From assembly GCA_008692225.1 (NCBI GenBank), contig VICG01000004.1, positions 2,516,001 to 2,580,000 of the forward strand: a DNA stretch of 64,000 bases, in the 5' to 3' direction. Made by a program: the position numbers and the translations under genes. Position 1 is the first letter of the stretch. Each line of letters starts with the position of its first letter. The notes beneath the pieces are model-generated. The model was not told the origin of the DNA and did not search any database. It worked only from the letters and a program-made list of their open reading frames with translations. Of this stretch, positions 23,649 to 35,396 are shown piece after piece. Origin of the DNA: Monilinia fructicola. Its lineage: Eukaryota > Ascomycota > Leotiomycetes > Helotiales > Sclerotiniaceae.

Positions 23649-24794
23649 CTTGGTGTTGTTTTGGGTCAATGCCTGGGCTAAGAAATTACATCGAAATACG
23701 AAATATGTATTTATATAAATTTAATCTTTAAAAAGTTATAATAAATTAACAAATCAATTAAACATTATAAAAAATAGTTCAAAATACTTAAAAATTAAAA
23801 ATTAATATATAATACAGCGTAGTAAAGTTTTTAGAATATAGATATCTTTTTCATATATTAAAAAGAATTTAAGAAAAGTATATTATATTAATATTTATTT
23901 TATATTATTTATATTTGAAAACTTTAATAAATTCATGTAAATTTAATTATTAATTATATAAAAACTAAAAGTTATATTAAATAAAATATTTCAATTCTAT
24001 ATAATATATTAATTTTAATTTAGTTTTATTTATTCTTATTAGATTTCTAAAAGCTTTTTCTAAAATAGAAAGCAAAAAAGTATAATAAACTTTTATTAAA
24101 TATAATAAAAGCATTATAAATTTGAAATTTAAATAAAAGTTATTATATATATAATACTTTAGAAAATTTATTATAGTATAACTTGAACAAAAAATATTAT
24201 AGTATAAATTTATAATAAATTTTTATAATAAAATATTTGTTTTTTCAACGATTGTATATTAATTTTTATATATAATAAAAAAAGATAAATATAATATATT
24301 CTACTTAAAAATTATATATACTAATAATTTTTATTTTTATTTAAATTTATAAATTATATAATACCTTTATTATTATATTTAATAAAAAATTATAATACTT
24401 TTTTTTTCTATTATTTTAAGAAGCCTTTATATAATTTAATATTAATAAATAAAACTAAAGTAAAGTTAATATATAATATAAAATTAAATATACTATTCAA
24501 ATAAAACTTTTTTATTTCTATATAATTATAATTAAATTCGATTTATTAAAAGATAAAGTATAAATAATTTAAAATAGTATATTTTTCAAATTCTCTTTTA
24601 TATATTTTTAAGCCTTGATTTTTAAAACTTTAGATAAATAAATTATGTTAAAATCTTTTAAATTTTCAATCTTTTAAAGTTTTATTTAAAAAAATTCAAT
24701 AGATTCGTTAATTTGTTATAAATTTTGAAAGATTTAATATATATTTCATTTTCGGTTGATTTGCAGCCCGGCATTGACCCAAAACAACGCCAAG
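23649..24794. mobile_element. AT-rich DNA-transposon relic with terminal inverted repeats (probably RIP-mutated)
   Basis: Both ends carry the same 25-base inverted repeat with one mismatch: CTTGGTGTTGTTTTGGGTCA plus ATGCC on the left, and the complement of CTTGGCGTTGTTTTGGGTCA plus ATGCC on the right. Weaker similarity continues inwards (GGGCT, then ATCGAAA versus AACCGAAA). TA dinucleotides flank both ends (23647-23648 and 24795-24796), as for Tc1/mariner target duplications. The roughly 1.05 kb interior is overwhelmingly A and T with no open frame. That contrasts sharply with the neighbours and is what repeat-induced point mutation leaves behind. No transposase can be read, so the superfamily call rests only on ends and TA flanks. 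Confidence 0.7.
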
Positions 24795-24796
24795 TA

Positions 24797-26098
24797 TACC
24801 TAGTACTGGACGACAGCAACTATAAACCAACCTAACATCTTCAAGATCGACCATATGAATCATGCCCAGGTGTCTACTGTCGCAATTGGGACAATCCAAC
24901 ATGCTACTCGAGTAATGCCCATTGATATCTGTCGGTCTATCTATTGACTGATGGATTGATTGGTTGATTGGTAGCAAAGATCTTATGGTGAGATACTTGA
25001 TACTCGGTATCCATGGATGTTCCAAAGTTTGTTCCATTCCAATTGGCACGATCGTATATGCTAAGAGTTCATTCATCGATACCTACTGCCTAGTAGGTAT
25101 CGTATATCTTACATCTCATATCTCATATCTCATATCTACCAACTACCAACTACCAACTACCAACTATCAAACTAATCAATAAAACCATCTACCATTCATC
25201 CATCCTAAAGATAAATTATTCTTATTATAGATCTTCAAGCCCAAACAATCAAATATTCTTCTTCCTCCTCCTCCTCCTCCTCCTCCCCCCCCTCTCCCCC
25301 CTCTCCCCCCAGTCTCCCAAGAAATTCCTTGTCGTGAAATTATCGCCCTCCTTCTCTAATCTTCTCTCATCACATCTGTATCAACATAGCCAAGACCTCC
25401 AAGTTTTCGTAGCATCGTACAAGGAGTCCCATCATACGAAGACTACATGATTCTATCTCTATCCTCAGCATCAAACCAATGAAGCAATGAAAATATCGAG
25501 GACATGACCATCCACAGTTCCATAAACCCTCATGCCAGGTCATGCAAAAATGCCTCATCCGTCATCCATCATCGCTCATCTCTGTCCCGCATTGAAATCT
25601 CGCCATGTGCCGTGGATCAATTTTCGGCCAAGACGATTAGGTTGTACGGACTCCGCTCCGTACAAACTGGGTAGCATCATACTAGCATGGCTGCTTGGGT
25701 ACGCTTGGGTGGGCTTGGGTTGGTCGTATTTCTTTCTTTGTTCTCGCCCAGATACTCCGTAATTACTAATGTAATAAATAATACTGTACCATACATACGG
25801 AGTACCTAGGTCCCTACCTAGGTACTATCCATGGATGGATGGAGTAGCTAGCCCAGCCACAACGAGGCTGAAGTGTGGCCTCAACTCAAGCTTCACGGGA
25901 CAGGACACTTTGAAAATCACCTACCAACTTATCTACTACCGACGTAGGTAATAACCATCCACCAAAGCAACCATCATTGATTCTTCTTGTTGGAAGAAAG
26001 CTTGATTTGTCCTTGCGGTCAGAGGAAGAAAAGAGGGGAAAATAAGAGCAAAGCAAAGCAAAGAAAAGAAAACACCTATCCCAAACACACGCCGAACC
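24797..26098. other. Intergenic; SPC1 promoter side with inverted repeats and microsatellites
   Basis: No gene is seen. There is a CCAACTA repeat at 25137-25165, a TCC/CCCCTCTCC tract at 25262-25315, a nine-base perfect inverted repeat at 25642-25665, and two TACGGAGTA motifs at 25753-25761 and 25796-25804. Palindromes built on ACCTAGGT occur near 25805-25825. Confidence 0.5.
25642..25665. repeat. Short inverted repeat around CCGTAC
   Basis: TTGTACGGA and its exact complement TCCGTACAA are separated by six bases, so a hairpin could form. It contains the TACGGA core seen in the dispersed motif of this window. No terminator-like T run follows. Confidence 0.6.
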
Positions 26099-26591
26099 AT
26101 GACGGATCAACTTCTTGACCAGGTTAGGGATCTTGCTGAGGGTCAAATTGTCAGTACACAATCCATCATTTCATACGCAATCATTTTCGCACGCGGTCAG
26201 AGCCAGCCCATCCATACTGTTCACAAGAGATGCAAAGCCGATAGTTTGATACTAATCCGTGTTCCCACATGTAGGACTTTGAAGGACAGAGATTGGCTGA
26301 ATTCCTCACAAACCGCTCTATTGGCCATATCTGGAGTATAGATCCAACCTTGTTCTCCATCGTTGGGAAGCTGCTGATTGATGACAATAGGCAATTGCCT
26401 TCTTCGTTGGCTTCTTCAAACAGGATATCAAACTTGCGCTTGCCTTCGGGTTACTTGGGACGGCTTTTACCTTCGCCGTCGTTGTACCTCCATGGCCATT
26501 CTACAAGAGACATCCCGTTAGATGGTTACCCGTAGGGGGACGAGATGTATCGTCTCAAGAGATCATTGTGGATGGAAAGACAGTTGGTTGA
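26099..26591 (+). CDS. SPC1: Signal peptidase complex subunit 1 (SPC12 family)
   Basis: Small non-catalytic subunit of the endoplasmic-reticulum signal peptidase complex. Exon 1 (26099-26149) encodes MTDQLLDQVRDLAEGQI. Exon 2 (26275-26335) begins DFEGQRLAEFLT, the family's most conserved segment, and ends in the first membrane helix. Exon 3 (26391-26591) gives AIAFFVGFFKQDIKLALAFG, then the second helix and VVVPPWPFYKRHPVRWLPVG. Both introns are GT...AG, with branch points TACTAATCC and GCTGATT. Exon 2 carries one extra A in CACAAACC near 26311. Without it the helix reads TALLAISG and joins exon 3 in frame, giving about 103 residues. It converges with RBX1. Confidence 0.85.
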
Positions 26592-26954
26592 GGGATTGTT
26601 CAAGGGATATTGATTATCTACACTGGGGGGCGTCATAGGATTGGGAATACCAAAACGAACATTGAAGATACTCGAAATGCCATATTCCAAGATCGTAGAT
26701 GATGCACGGGCACAAACAAAGGCTCAAATTGATAGCTACATGTGCCAAAGTCTCGCTTCTACTTCTGTGTCCATAACGCCAATCCTGCCCGTAGTTCTCC
26801 AGGTACCCTTCTGGGTGGATCTGTGGATGAACCGCGCGGATGAAATTCATGCCGCTCCTTTTTGGTATATTATTCTTTCATTCATGACCATAGCTTCATC
26901 ATCTTCCCTCAAATACTGCATCCAATCCCACGTGCATTCTCTCGAGATATCAAC
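26592..26954. other. Short interval between convergent SPC1 and RBX1
   Basis: The 363 bases between the two stop codons hold 3' untranslated sequence for both genes. Open frames on either strand (for example 26641-26958 plus) have no family similarity and are taken as chance. Confidence 0.5.
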
Positions 26955-27479
<525 letters not shown>

Positions 27480-28025
27480 GGTGACGAATGTAGAGGGGTT
27501 GGAGGTTTTGATTGTCGGGGGTTGTTGGTGGTGGGCGGGGATACTTTGGTACGAGGTCGCCGAGCGAATATGATTTGCGGCTTTGTGAGGATAGACAGCT
27601 AGCTAGTTGTAATAACCGTATTGGTTTGATAGATCGGAATCCAGCTTTGGTCTTTGGTCGTTGGTCTTTGTTGTGGCAGAGGAATCTTTCCAAAGTTGCC
27701 CTCGGGAGTGAAAGAATGTTTCGATCGGTATGATGAATGAGTGGGTTATTGTGATTGATTGTGGTTGTGATGTGATTGTGATTGTGAATACAAGTAGTAG
27801 GTATTGGGTAACCTTGGAAATAAATGAAAGCCGTTTGTGAAGTTGGTTGATTGGATGCCGTGTGTAAGGTTTGCAAGGTTGCTTGGTTGCTTGGTTGCTT
27901 GCTTGCTTGCTTGCTTGCTAAGGTGGTGGTGGTTTACCTTAGCTATGAAGATGTACAGAGTATGAGGCTGTTTTGTTCGATAACCGTATGAACCTTACTA
28001 GTATTAAAGCTACTAGGTAGATGGA

Positions 28026-28060
<35 letters not shown>

Positions 28061-28850
28061 AGAGTACCGTACCGTATGGGAAAGGATGGATGGATGGATG
28101 GATGGATGACTAATAGTTTATTTAGAATTGACTTGACCACTTGCTCACTCACTCACTCTTGTTATTATCATACTCGCTCACTACTCCTTACTCCTTACTC
28201 CTTACTCACTACTCACTACTCACTCCTCACTCCTCACTCCTCACTCCTCACTACTCACTACTCAATACTCGCTACTCCCTCACCATCTAATAACAATACG
28301 ACGTAGAACAAACTACGAGTACCTCCTACTTATTATCATTATTACTACTGCTGCTGCTACTGCTGCTGCTACCTTAGCTGAACCTTAAAGCTAAGGGGGA
28401 CGGACGGGTGGTTTCGCACCGGTACTACTTCATTAGTAGTTGTATCGCATTTATCTTAGCCTCAGTCTTCACTCCTCCCTCCTCCCTCCTCCCTCTTCCC
28501 TCTTCCCTCCTCACTCCTCCCTTCTCTTATTGAAAACATTCCAAAACTCAATAAACCATAAGACCGAACAATGAATAACTTACTTCAATCAATCTACTCC
28601 ATACAATTAAACAAACTAAATAAATTCATCAAATTCAACAAAAAAAACTCCTCTTCCACTATATTACGAGACGCATCGAGCGAAAGACCACCACCTCCTT
28701 ACCTATAGTCCTAGCTAGAGTCAACCCTTCGGACCATCCGATAAACACACACGGAATAGCACAGACAGACACCGAAACGTTCATCTCTTCTTTATCAATA
28801 TAAGCCATTCAAAGAATCATTATACTGGCATATAGATTTCGCCAAAGCAA
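27480..28850. other. Divergent promoter region of RBX1 and the PNRC-motif gene, with tetranucleotide repeats
   Basis: No gene is supported. The left half is G/T-rich on the plus strand, which is A/C-rich on RBX1's coding strand. Arrays of GCTT (27885-27920), GATT (28031-28060), GATG (28084-28107) and CTCACTA/CTCCTCA-type units (28170-28275) follow. The right half is C/T-rich and looks like the leader of the next plus-strand gene. The small frame at 28076-28306 arises from these repeats. Confidence 0.5.
28031..28107 (+). repeat. GATT and GATG tetranucleotide arrays
   Basis: Two short tandem tetranucleotide arrays separated by about 25 unique bases. They lie in the presumed promoter between RBX1 and the next gene. 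Confidence 0.8.
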
Positions 28851-30326
28851 TTGAATACTTACAAGTACTCGAAAGACATGTCGTCCTCCATGACTCCTCA
28901 CAAGGGGCAGCGTCGACCTCAAAACTTCGCCGCGGAATTTGCAACAGCCTCGCCTCGAAACCCCCAAAGCCCGCATGATTTTAATATCCAGTCATATTCA
29001 CAGAATGTGCAGTCAGCGATGATATATTCTGATCAGCCCACGACCCCTCCGCGAACTCCACGGCGAGTCCAGCAGAATCATTCTGCCTCGCAAAGTAAAC
29101 CCAACTCAGCCATCTTTGATAATAGTTCAAGGAAGTCTACCAACAAAAGGAGACCCAAAAATCCTCAGATGTCTCCTGCTGCGACGAGGAATAATCGGAC
29201 AACTCCGCCATTGACTGGCGCTCAATCTGCCAATGGCTCAAATACGTCCAGAGCTATGGTAACGCCTTCCGCGGCTCATGTTTATGCGGGCTCAACGTTT
29301 CACGCATCTCCAGCTCCATCGGCTCTACCTATGCCCAGTTTTTATTCCAAATCGGTTCCGGAATCGCCAGCAATCAGGACTGGGAGTGCGATCAAAGAGC
29401 TAGACTCGTCGGCAGATGAATCCTCACAGACTCCATCTTCAGCTCAAATGTTTAGTATGTCGCATATGGAGGAATCGCCCCTTGACCTTTTGTTCAAGGC
29501 CGACAAAAAGGAGAAGGCTGAAAAGATACGAGCGCGAAGTACCAACTCAAATGTCACCGGGTCCGTTGGACCTTTCAACCCCCCACTTGCATCGCCGGGT
29601 AACACAAGAACCCCACCGCAGCCTCTCAGTCAATACCGGAACAAAAACATACCAAATTCTCGTGGTTCGGCAAGCGGTGTGTTTTCCATGGAGCTGGATG
29701 GATCCAACAGTCCCGGACTACCATTAGGCCCAGCTTTCTCTACTCCCTACAACGAAAGAATCAAGGCAGCACGGAAGACCTCAAGTCCTACGCAGACACA
29801 TAATTCATCGCCTAGCAATTCCCTGTCAAATTCAGAAGCCCTCAAAGCCTATTTATTTTCTACAGAGCCATCTACCAATGGTAGCCTAGGGCCGGCTTTA
29901 AGCATAACCACCAATTCGGCAATGTCATACCAAGGTGGGCACAGCTCCCCAATTGGCCCCAGAAGTGCCGCAATACCTGGAGGGTCTCCACAGGCAAACT
30001 ACAAGTACAGAGGCGATTCAAGAAGCACAGGCGATGTTCCCAAATCCGTTCGATCGGGTCTTCGTCAAGAAGTTACCCCATCAAAAACCCCCACAAGAAC
30101 ACCGGAGCGTGCAAATTCATACGGACCATCTCAAATGTATGGGAGTAACTCCTTAACCGCCAACAATGGTAACAGCGGTCCTCAGATCACAACTCCTTCG
30201 CTTCTGCCACAAGCATCCTCTGGTATCCTTCCTGGAAATAGTAATCCCGACCTTCGAGGCATGGAAAATGATTTGAGGCGGATGCTGAAACTGGATTCTC
30301 CCAGCTTTTCTGGATCAGCAACGTAA
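28851..30326 (+). CDS. Disordered protein with a PNRC/EDC1-type decapping-activator motif
   Basis: A single intron-free frame of 491 codons, rich in Ser, Pro, Asn, Thr and Gln, with no folded domain. Residues 145-164 read YAGSTFHASPAPSALPMPSF. This fits the short PNRC/EDC1 motif (YAGxxF...SPxPSxLPxPxF), in which the LPxPxF part binds the EVH1 domain of the decapping activator DCP1. The likely role is therefore in mRNA decapping in the cytoplasm or P-bodies. A second conserved-looking patch is the C-terminal helix GMENDLRRMLKLD. Numerous TPxR and SP sites suggest phospho-regulation. A downstream Met at codon 10 could be the real start. The motif match is seen; the function is known for the family and inferred here. 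Confidence 0.8.
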   Translation: MNTYKYSKDMSSSMTPHKGQRRPQNFAAEFATASPRNPQSPHDFNIQSYSQNVQSAMIYSDQPTTPPRTPRRVQQNHSASQSKPNSAIFDNSSRKSTNKRRPKNPQMSPAATRNNRTTPPLTGAQSANGSNTSRAMVTPSAAHVYAGSTFHASPAPSALPMPSFYSKSVPESPAIRTGSAIKELDSSADESSQTPSSAQMFSMSHMEESPLDLLFKADKKEKAEKIRARSTNSNVTGSVGPFNPPLASPGNTRTPPQPLSQYRNKNIPNSRGSASGVFSMELDGSNSPGLPLGPAFSTPYNERIKAARKTSSPTQTHNSSPSNSLSNSEALKAYLFSTEPSTNGSLGPALSITTNSAMSYQGGHSSPIGPRSAAIPGGSPQANYKYRGDSRSTGDVPKSVRSGLRQEVTPSKTPTRTPERANSYGPSQMYGSNSLTANNGNSGPQITTPSLLPQASSGILPGNSNPDLRGMENDLRRMLKLDSPSFSGSAT

Positions 30327-31417
30327 CTTGCTGTGCAAATTTACCGTTCTTTTTCATGGCAAACGGCGTTCGGGTGATGGCATATATACCATCACACAGT
30401 TGCAATTTTAATACATTGGCGTTCTGGTTATTCTGTACCCTTTTTTTTTCTTCCTCCAGTGAGAGAGCGTTATGGTTACGAATTCGGGCATTTGACTTTC
30501 AGGTTTTGTGGCATTTTTATAGAGATGATGGCTTGGTATACCCATGTTAGTTCTCGCAATGTTAGGGCTGGTTTTGCCTTGTATTATTGGGGAGCAATTT
30601 CGCAAATGTTCTTACGACGATTGATGGTTATACCTCAAATCTCATGCTACAACGATTAATTCTGTTACATTTCTTGAGGCAAGATGCGGCCGTCTAGACT
30701 ATAGCAATTGGAATACTGGGGGAAGGGGAAGTGGTGTTGCTCAGCTGTGTGGGAGGAACCAGCGATACTTGAAAAAAAAACAAAAAACATAAAAAAAACT
30801 TCGGATCCTCAGATTATGTTTCTTTGTCACTAGATTATATCGTCGTAGATACCCTAGAGGCTTTTAGTTAGAGTCATCATTGATGGCTAGACAGAAATGA
30901 ATCCGTTTATAATAAACATACCTCCTTTCCAAGGTCGCTAGTTGTGATGTGTGACCACCTGGAACCTTGGAAGCTCCAGATAAATACAACCGTCCATCCG
31001 GCGGCCGCAGATGATACTCGCTCAAAAAATTTCCAAATCCGAAAACTACATTGATCATTGATTCCCATTCAAGTAACGAAAATGCTCCAAGTCGTATACA
31101 TCGTTCTTTCTTTCTATCTATCTGTGTGTGTGTGTGCGTCTGTGTGTAATATGAAAGTCAATCCTTCAACCGCCCAGATCTCTCCGGTGAATACCTAGGT
31201 ATTTCGAATGCGCTTTGTGATGCTGGCTGAGGTTTTTGGATCGTGGAGAGCTTGTTTTGGGTATGATGCGGAGTTTTGGGGGTGCTGGGTTGGTTGATGG
31301 TTTGTTGGGTGGTGGGGAGATGGGTTGGTGGTCTTTGGATGGGGGGGGGGGGGGGGTGCGTGGGAGGTGTGAGGGCAGAAAAGTTCTGTCGTTTGGGTTG
31401 GTTGTTGCGGGTGGTGT

Positions 31418-31452
31418 TTGTGTGTGTGTGGTGTGTGTGTGTGTGTGTGTGT
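31418..31452 (+). repeat. GT dinucleotide repeat
   Basis: A TG/GT array interrupted once. It lies inside the G/T-skewed region, 70 bases after a long G run. Confidence 0.85.
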
Positions 31453-31913
31453 GATGATTTTATCACTTGGAGGAGGAGTGGGTTGGGAATGGATGGTAGG
31501 TTTGGTGTTGAGGTTGAGGTTGAGGTTGATGTTTGGTTTTCTATAAAGGCTTGGATGTTGGATGTTGGATGTGGGTGGTGAGCTTGTGGATTGTGATGGA
31601 GAATGGAGAGAGGCTTGGAGGATAGAGATTTAATAAGGGGTGTTTGATGATGTGTGTAGTAATGGATGGTATGGGATCGGTATTGGGAGATGTGATATGC
31701 TTGGGAAGGATTTAATTCGATGGTTTCTCGTCTTCATCTTCGAGTTACTGGTATCGATATATTACGGTGAAATGATTGGTTTCATGGTTCGTGCGGTTTC
31801 ACCTCTTCCCCGTGGTACTCTTCGTGTGCGACGGCATGTGATGGATGGGGTAGATTGTGAGGATGGGTTTATGAAGTTGATGTATGGGTGGTGTTTCTCT
31901 CATTGTGTTATCT

Positions 31914-31940
31914 AGGGGGGGGGGGGGGGGGGGGCGGGGG
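31914..31940 (+). repeat. Long G homopolymer tract
   Basis: About twenty consecutive Gs, a C and six more Gs. The tract could form quadruplex structures, and its exact length in the assembly should not be trusted. Confidence 0.8.
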
Positions 31941-32973
31941 GTATTGATATTGTGAATGCTCTGTTATTTTCGGGGTACTCAATCTTTGTTTAAATCCTGA
32001 TTCCAGACTAAGATTGAGATTAAGACCAAAATCAAAGTTAGGTGGGTATATATATCGAATGTAGATCCTTGGGATTTATCATGATAGCTTCCTATTCTGC
32101 GATACTGCTGGAAAAAAGGATTCGGAATGGCTGAAGGGATGATGATCTCCTTGAGAGAGGATGTTATGTGGATTTGTATTCTACCTGTTAGGATTTTGAT
32201 GATTGGATGGGGTTGAGTATTTGCTGTTGGTGATGAATTAGATGATGGGGCGGCGTTAGTGAATGGGCAGTAAGGGATCTCAGGAGTGTGGATGAGTAAA
32301 TGTAGGTGAGGGCTAATCAAGGGGAATGACGTCAAGGTAGGAGAATAGAATGGATACATGAAAGCTGTCAAGTATTAAATAAGAAGGTAGTGAAATATAA
32401 AAGTAAAGAAACATGAACGAGAATGAGGTGGAGTGAATCAATGGCAATTGTGCTGTATGGATGGGGTAAGAGTGAATAGATAATATGAATATAGTATAAA
32501 TAATGGTTAAACAACAATCGATGAATGCTAGTGAGATATTTATTATTTGAATCTATATATATATAAATTGCATTTGAACAATAAATATGAGTGTTAATGT
32601 TAAGTTTATAAATGAGATATCATAATTAGGATATAAGTCAGAAGAGGCGAAAGGAATAAGCGAAATAAAGATTCAATATCAGTGAATGTCCAACCTTGTA
32701 TACCTAGTACTTGGTAGAAGAAGTATATATTTGTCTCATAGACGAACATTTTCAAAGTCAAGCTAAGACAATCAGCACTCTCTTTATGTGTGGAATTAGA
32801 GGAAAGAATTCATTACTACAAAGACATATCAGGACAAATCTCATCTCCCTTGAGTGTTTCGGCTAAGAAAATATAGATATTTCCATCTCATTCCTACCTG
32901 GGTATCAAGACATACTTCAATTCCCGAATCATTTCGAAACCAACATTATTATAGAAAGTAATCACTATCAAAG

Positions 32974-33136
32974 ATGTCCCAAACTAATACTCTACCCCGG
33001 GAGAAGAAAACAGGAGGCTTTCGACGTATGTACTTTTATGAGACTTTCCTTACGCCTCAAGTTCTCCTATCAGCATAGACATCTCATCAATGCTTCAGGC
33101 ACAAGCCCCGCTCCCGATATTGACCCTTCCATTTGA
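32974..33136 (+). CDS. Possible 29-residue spliced small ORF
   Basis: An ATG in a good fungal start context (CAAAGATG) opens MSQTNTLPREKKTGGFR. A GTATGT donor follows at 33026, and a CAG acceptor ending at 33098 restores the frame to read RTSPAPDIDPSI and stop. The 73-base intron is normal in length for this genome. No family is recognised and the product would be only 29 residues, so it could equally be an upstream ORF, a fragment of a larger transcript, or chance. Confidence 0.25.
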
Positions 33137-35396
33137 TATACTTGGCCGTCAATAAAGTAATATATGCTTTTGTTCAGATTCCCAAATACAGCCGGCAATT
33201 CATACACTCAATTCATCATTCATCACTTCCATATCCACCGCACCCTCATCCGAACCATCCCATCACAAGTTATTTCAAGAATCACCAATATCTAAATCCA
33301 AGTTCCAAACTGCACTTCAGTCTAATTCCAAAACAGGCTGTAAGATTGATGGAACTCAACTCGCCAACACTCAATGTACTCATATTTGAAGAAACGAGAC
33401 GAGTACTCTAAATATAAAATACAAAAACATCTGGGTTCAGAGGCAAGCAAGGGAAATGAGGACTTCAAATCTACAACCAGATTCTCAAAAACATTGCTAT
33501 GAGATGTTTGGGAAGATGTTGCAGATATGTCACCAAACTTTTTGAGGACAAAAACTAAATGGTATGCGATGAGAAAAAATGGGATGAGTCCCTTAGAGAT
33601 CTCATCTGAAGATTTGTGAAGATTACAATAGATGTGCCATCAACTATAGCCCAGCTGAATGCGAAGAGAAAGAGTAAACTCAGCAAAGTAAGTAAAAGCA
33701 TGTACTATCCCCTAGCATTCCAATCCATACAACCACCATCCTCTAGCTATCAACCACCACCGAAAGCTGCAATACCCCCCACTTGGAAGAATCAGAACAG
33801 AGTGACCAGATACTTCTGTTGCACATCTACAATTCCATATTACAAGACATATCCCAACAAGTCCAACAAGCGTGGAAGTAGTTAGCTCTATAGTACAGAA
33901 TGCATTACTCATTGCACACTCTAGACCACGAAAGTGAATACCGATATCGCAGGTATTCATTCATTCATTCAATTTAACTCAAACAATTATTCTCTCTCCT
34001 GCCCTCACCACTGGAGTACTTACTATTCATTTCACTCTCTGTTCTCTGCATCAGAAACCCAACACTTGCTAGATATTCCGCGAATCGTGAATCCTTTCGT
34101 TGAGCTGGAGCATGACTCGTCCTTGCTTATTAGTACGCACGTTCACGGTACCAGAGAATCATTACCCCTTCACATACATACCGAAACCAATCATCTCGAC
34201 ACGATGATATAACGAACAACGGCGTTGAAGGCCGTATAATCGATACAGAGATGTAATCCTCTCCCCTCCCCTCCCCTCCCCTCGCCTCCCTCCCCTCCAA
34301 CCCCCAAACCCCACCAAAAAAGCTCCCACTACGGAGTAATAATCAAAGCCTAGCCTAACCCAATCCATCCACCCTCTAGCGCTCCTCCTAATGAACAACC
34401 CGGTTGGTTCAAAAAGCACTAATTAGTAATCAACACCCGACTGTCCTGCACACCCAAGTTCCACGTTCCACGTTCCAACCCTACTTTAATTAATCTACCA
34501 CTTCGTCTCACACACACAAATAAATATGATATATACATACAATATCCATACATACATACGCACAATCAACCTTCTTTAACCAAATTTCCCATTTCCCACC
34601 ACATCCACATCCGACCAACAACAAAACAAAAACAACAACAAACAACAAATCACAAAAAGGAGCTCCTCATACTCATTCATGCATGCATGCTCAACTTCCA
34701 TGCTCAACCTACCATGATGTTGATTCCCGCTCACGCCCTCATGATTCCCTCTCCCGATTCGCGTCATCACTTTGGACACAGCCGCGACGCGTTCTGTGGT
34801 ATATTATCTTTAGGATCCTCTTTCTTCGCTTGTCTATGCTAGCTATTGGTTGATGGATATAAGATGTGAGAAGGACGAGATCCAAAGCAATTCGATCGAG
34901 GCACTTTGCCTATCAGCTTACCTACCTACCCAACACCACCTCGCCCTCATACTCCACACCACCTACGGCAGGACACTCAACACATACACATCAACTCATC
35001 CACCCTTGTGTCCATTCAAAATCAACATCAAATCACACGTCACATCATAGATGGTACCAAAATATAGAGTGGGTAATTATCTGGTATTTATCAAGCCACC
35101 CATCCCATCAACGGATGTCTTCAAGATGATAATCTATCTAATGTCCACCAGAAAAAGCGAGTCCTATCTAAAAATCCTTTCTCAATTTCTCTCTCTTTCT
35201 CTCTCTCTGTCTCTTTCCACCCGCTATCCCACCAAAGAGCCAATATCGACACATCCTCTCCGTTCCTATGGTAAAATTTTTGTTGGTATATTCAAGAACA
35301 AAGCTCATCCCATGATGTTCGATCCTCCATAAGCAAGTGTGCGAGTAGTATGTTCGAGAGAAAAATAAAAAAAATAAAAAGGTTAAAAGAGTATGA
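33137..35396. other. Intergenic; no gene seen
   Basis: Open frames are short and lack similarity. A CCCCT pentanucleotide patch lies at 34260-34290, a CATG-based palindromic run (ATGCATGCATGC) near 34680, and one TACGGAGTA motif at 34330-34338. A TCTC tract at 35190-35215 precedes the end of the kinase gene. The right end should be the kinase 3' region. Confidence 0.45.

Larger units (their letters stand above)
30327..32973. other. Gene-free region with strong strand asymmetry and long G runs
   Basis: No supported gene. From about 31200 to 31640 the plus strand is nearly devoid of C and dominated by G and T, including a run of about 17 Gs near 31345 and a GT array at 31418-31452. A second G run of about 20, then C and more G, lies at 31916-31940. 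The minus frame at 31158-31466 is Pro/Thr/His-rich and follows from this composition. The part beyond 32000 is AT-rich with no coding signal. Confidence 0.5.

Noticed and set aside
31158..31466. Pro/Thr/His-rich 102-codon minus frame
   Set aside because: Composition follows from the C/A-rich complement of a simple-repeat region; no conserved block.
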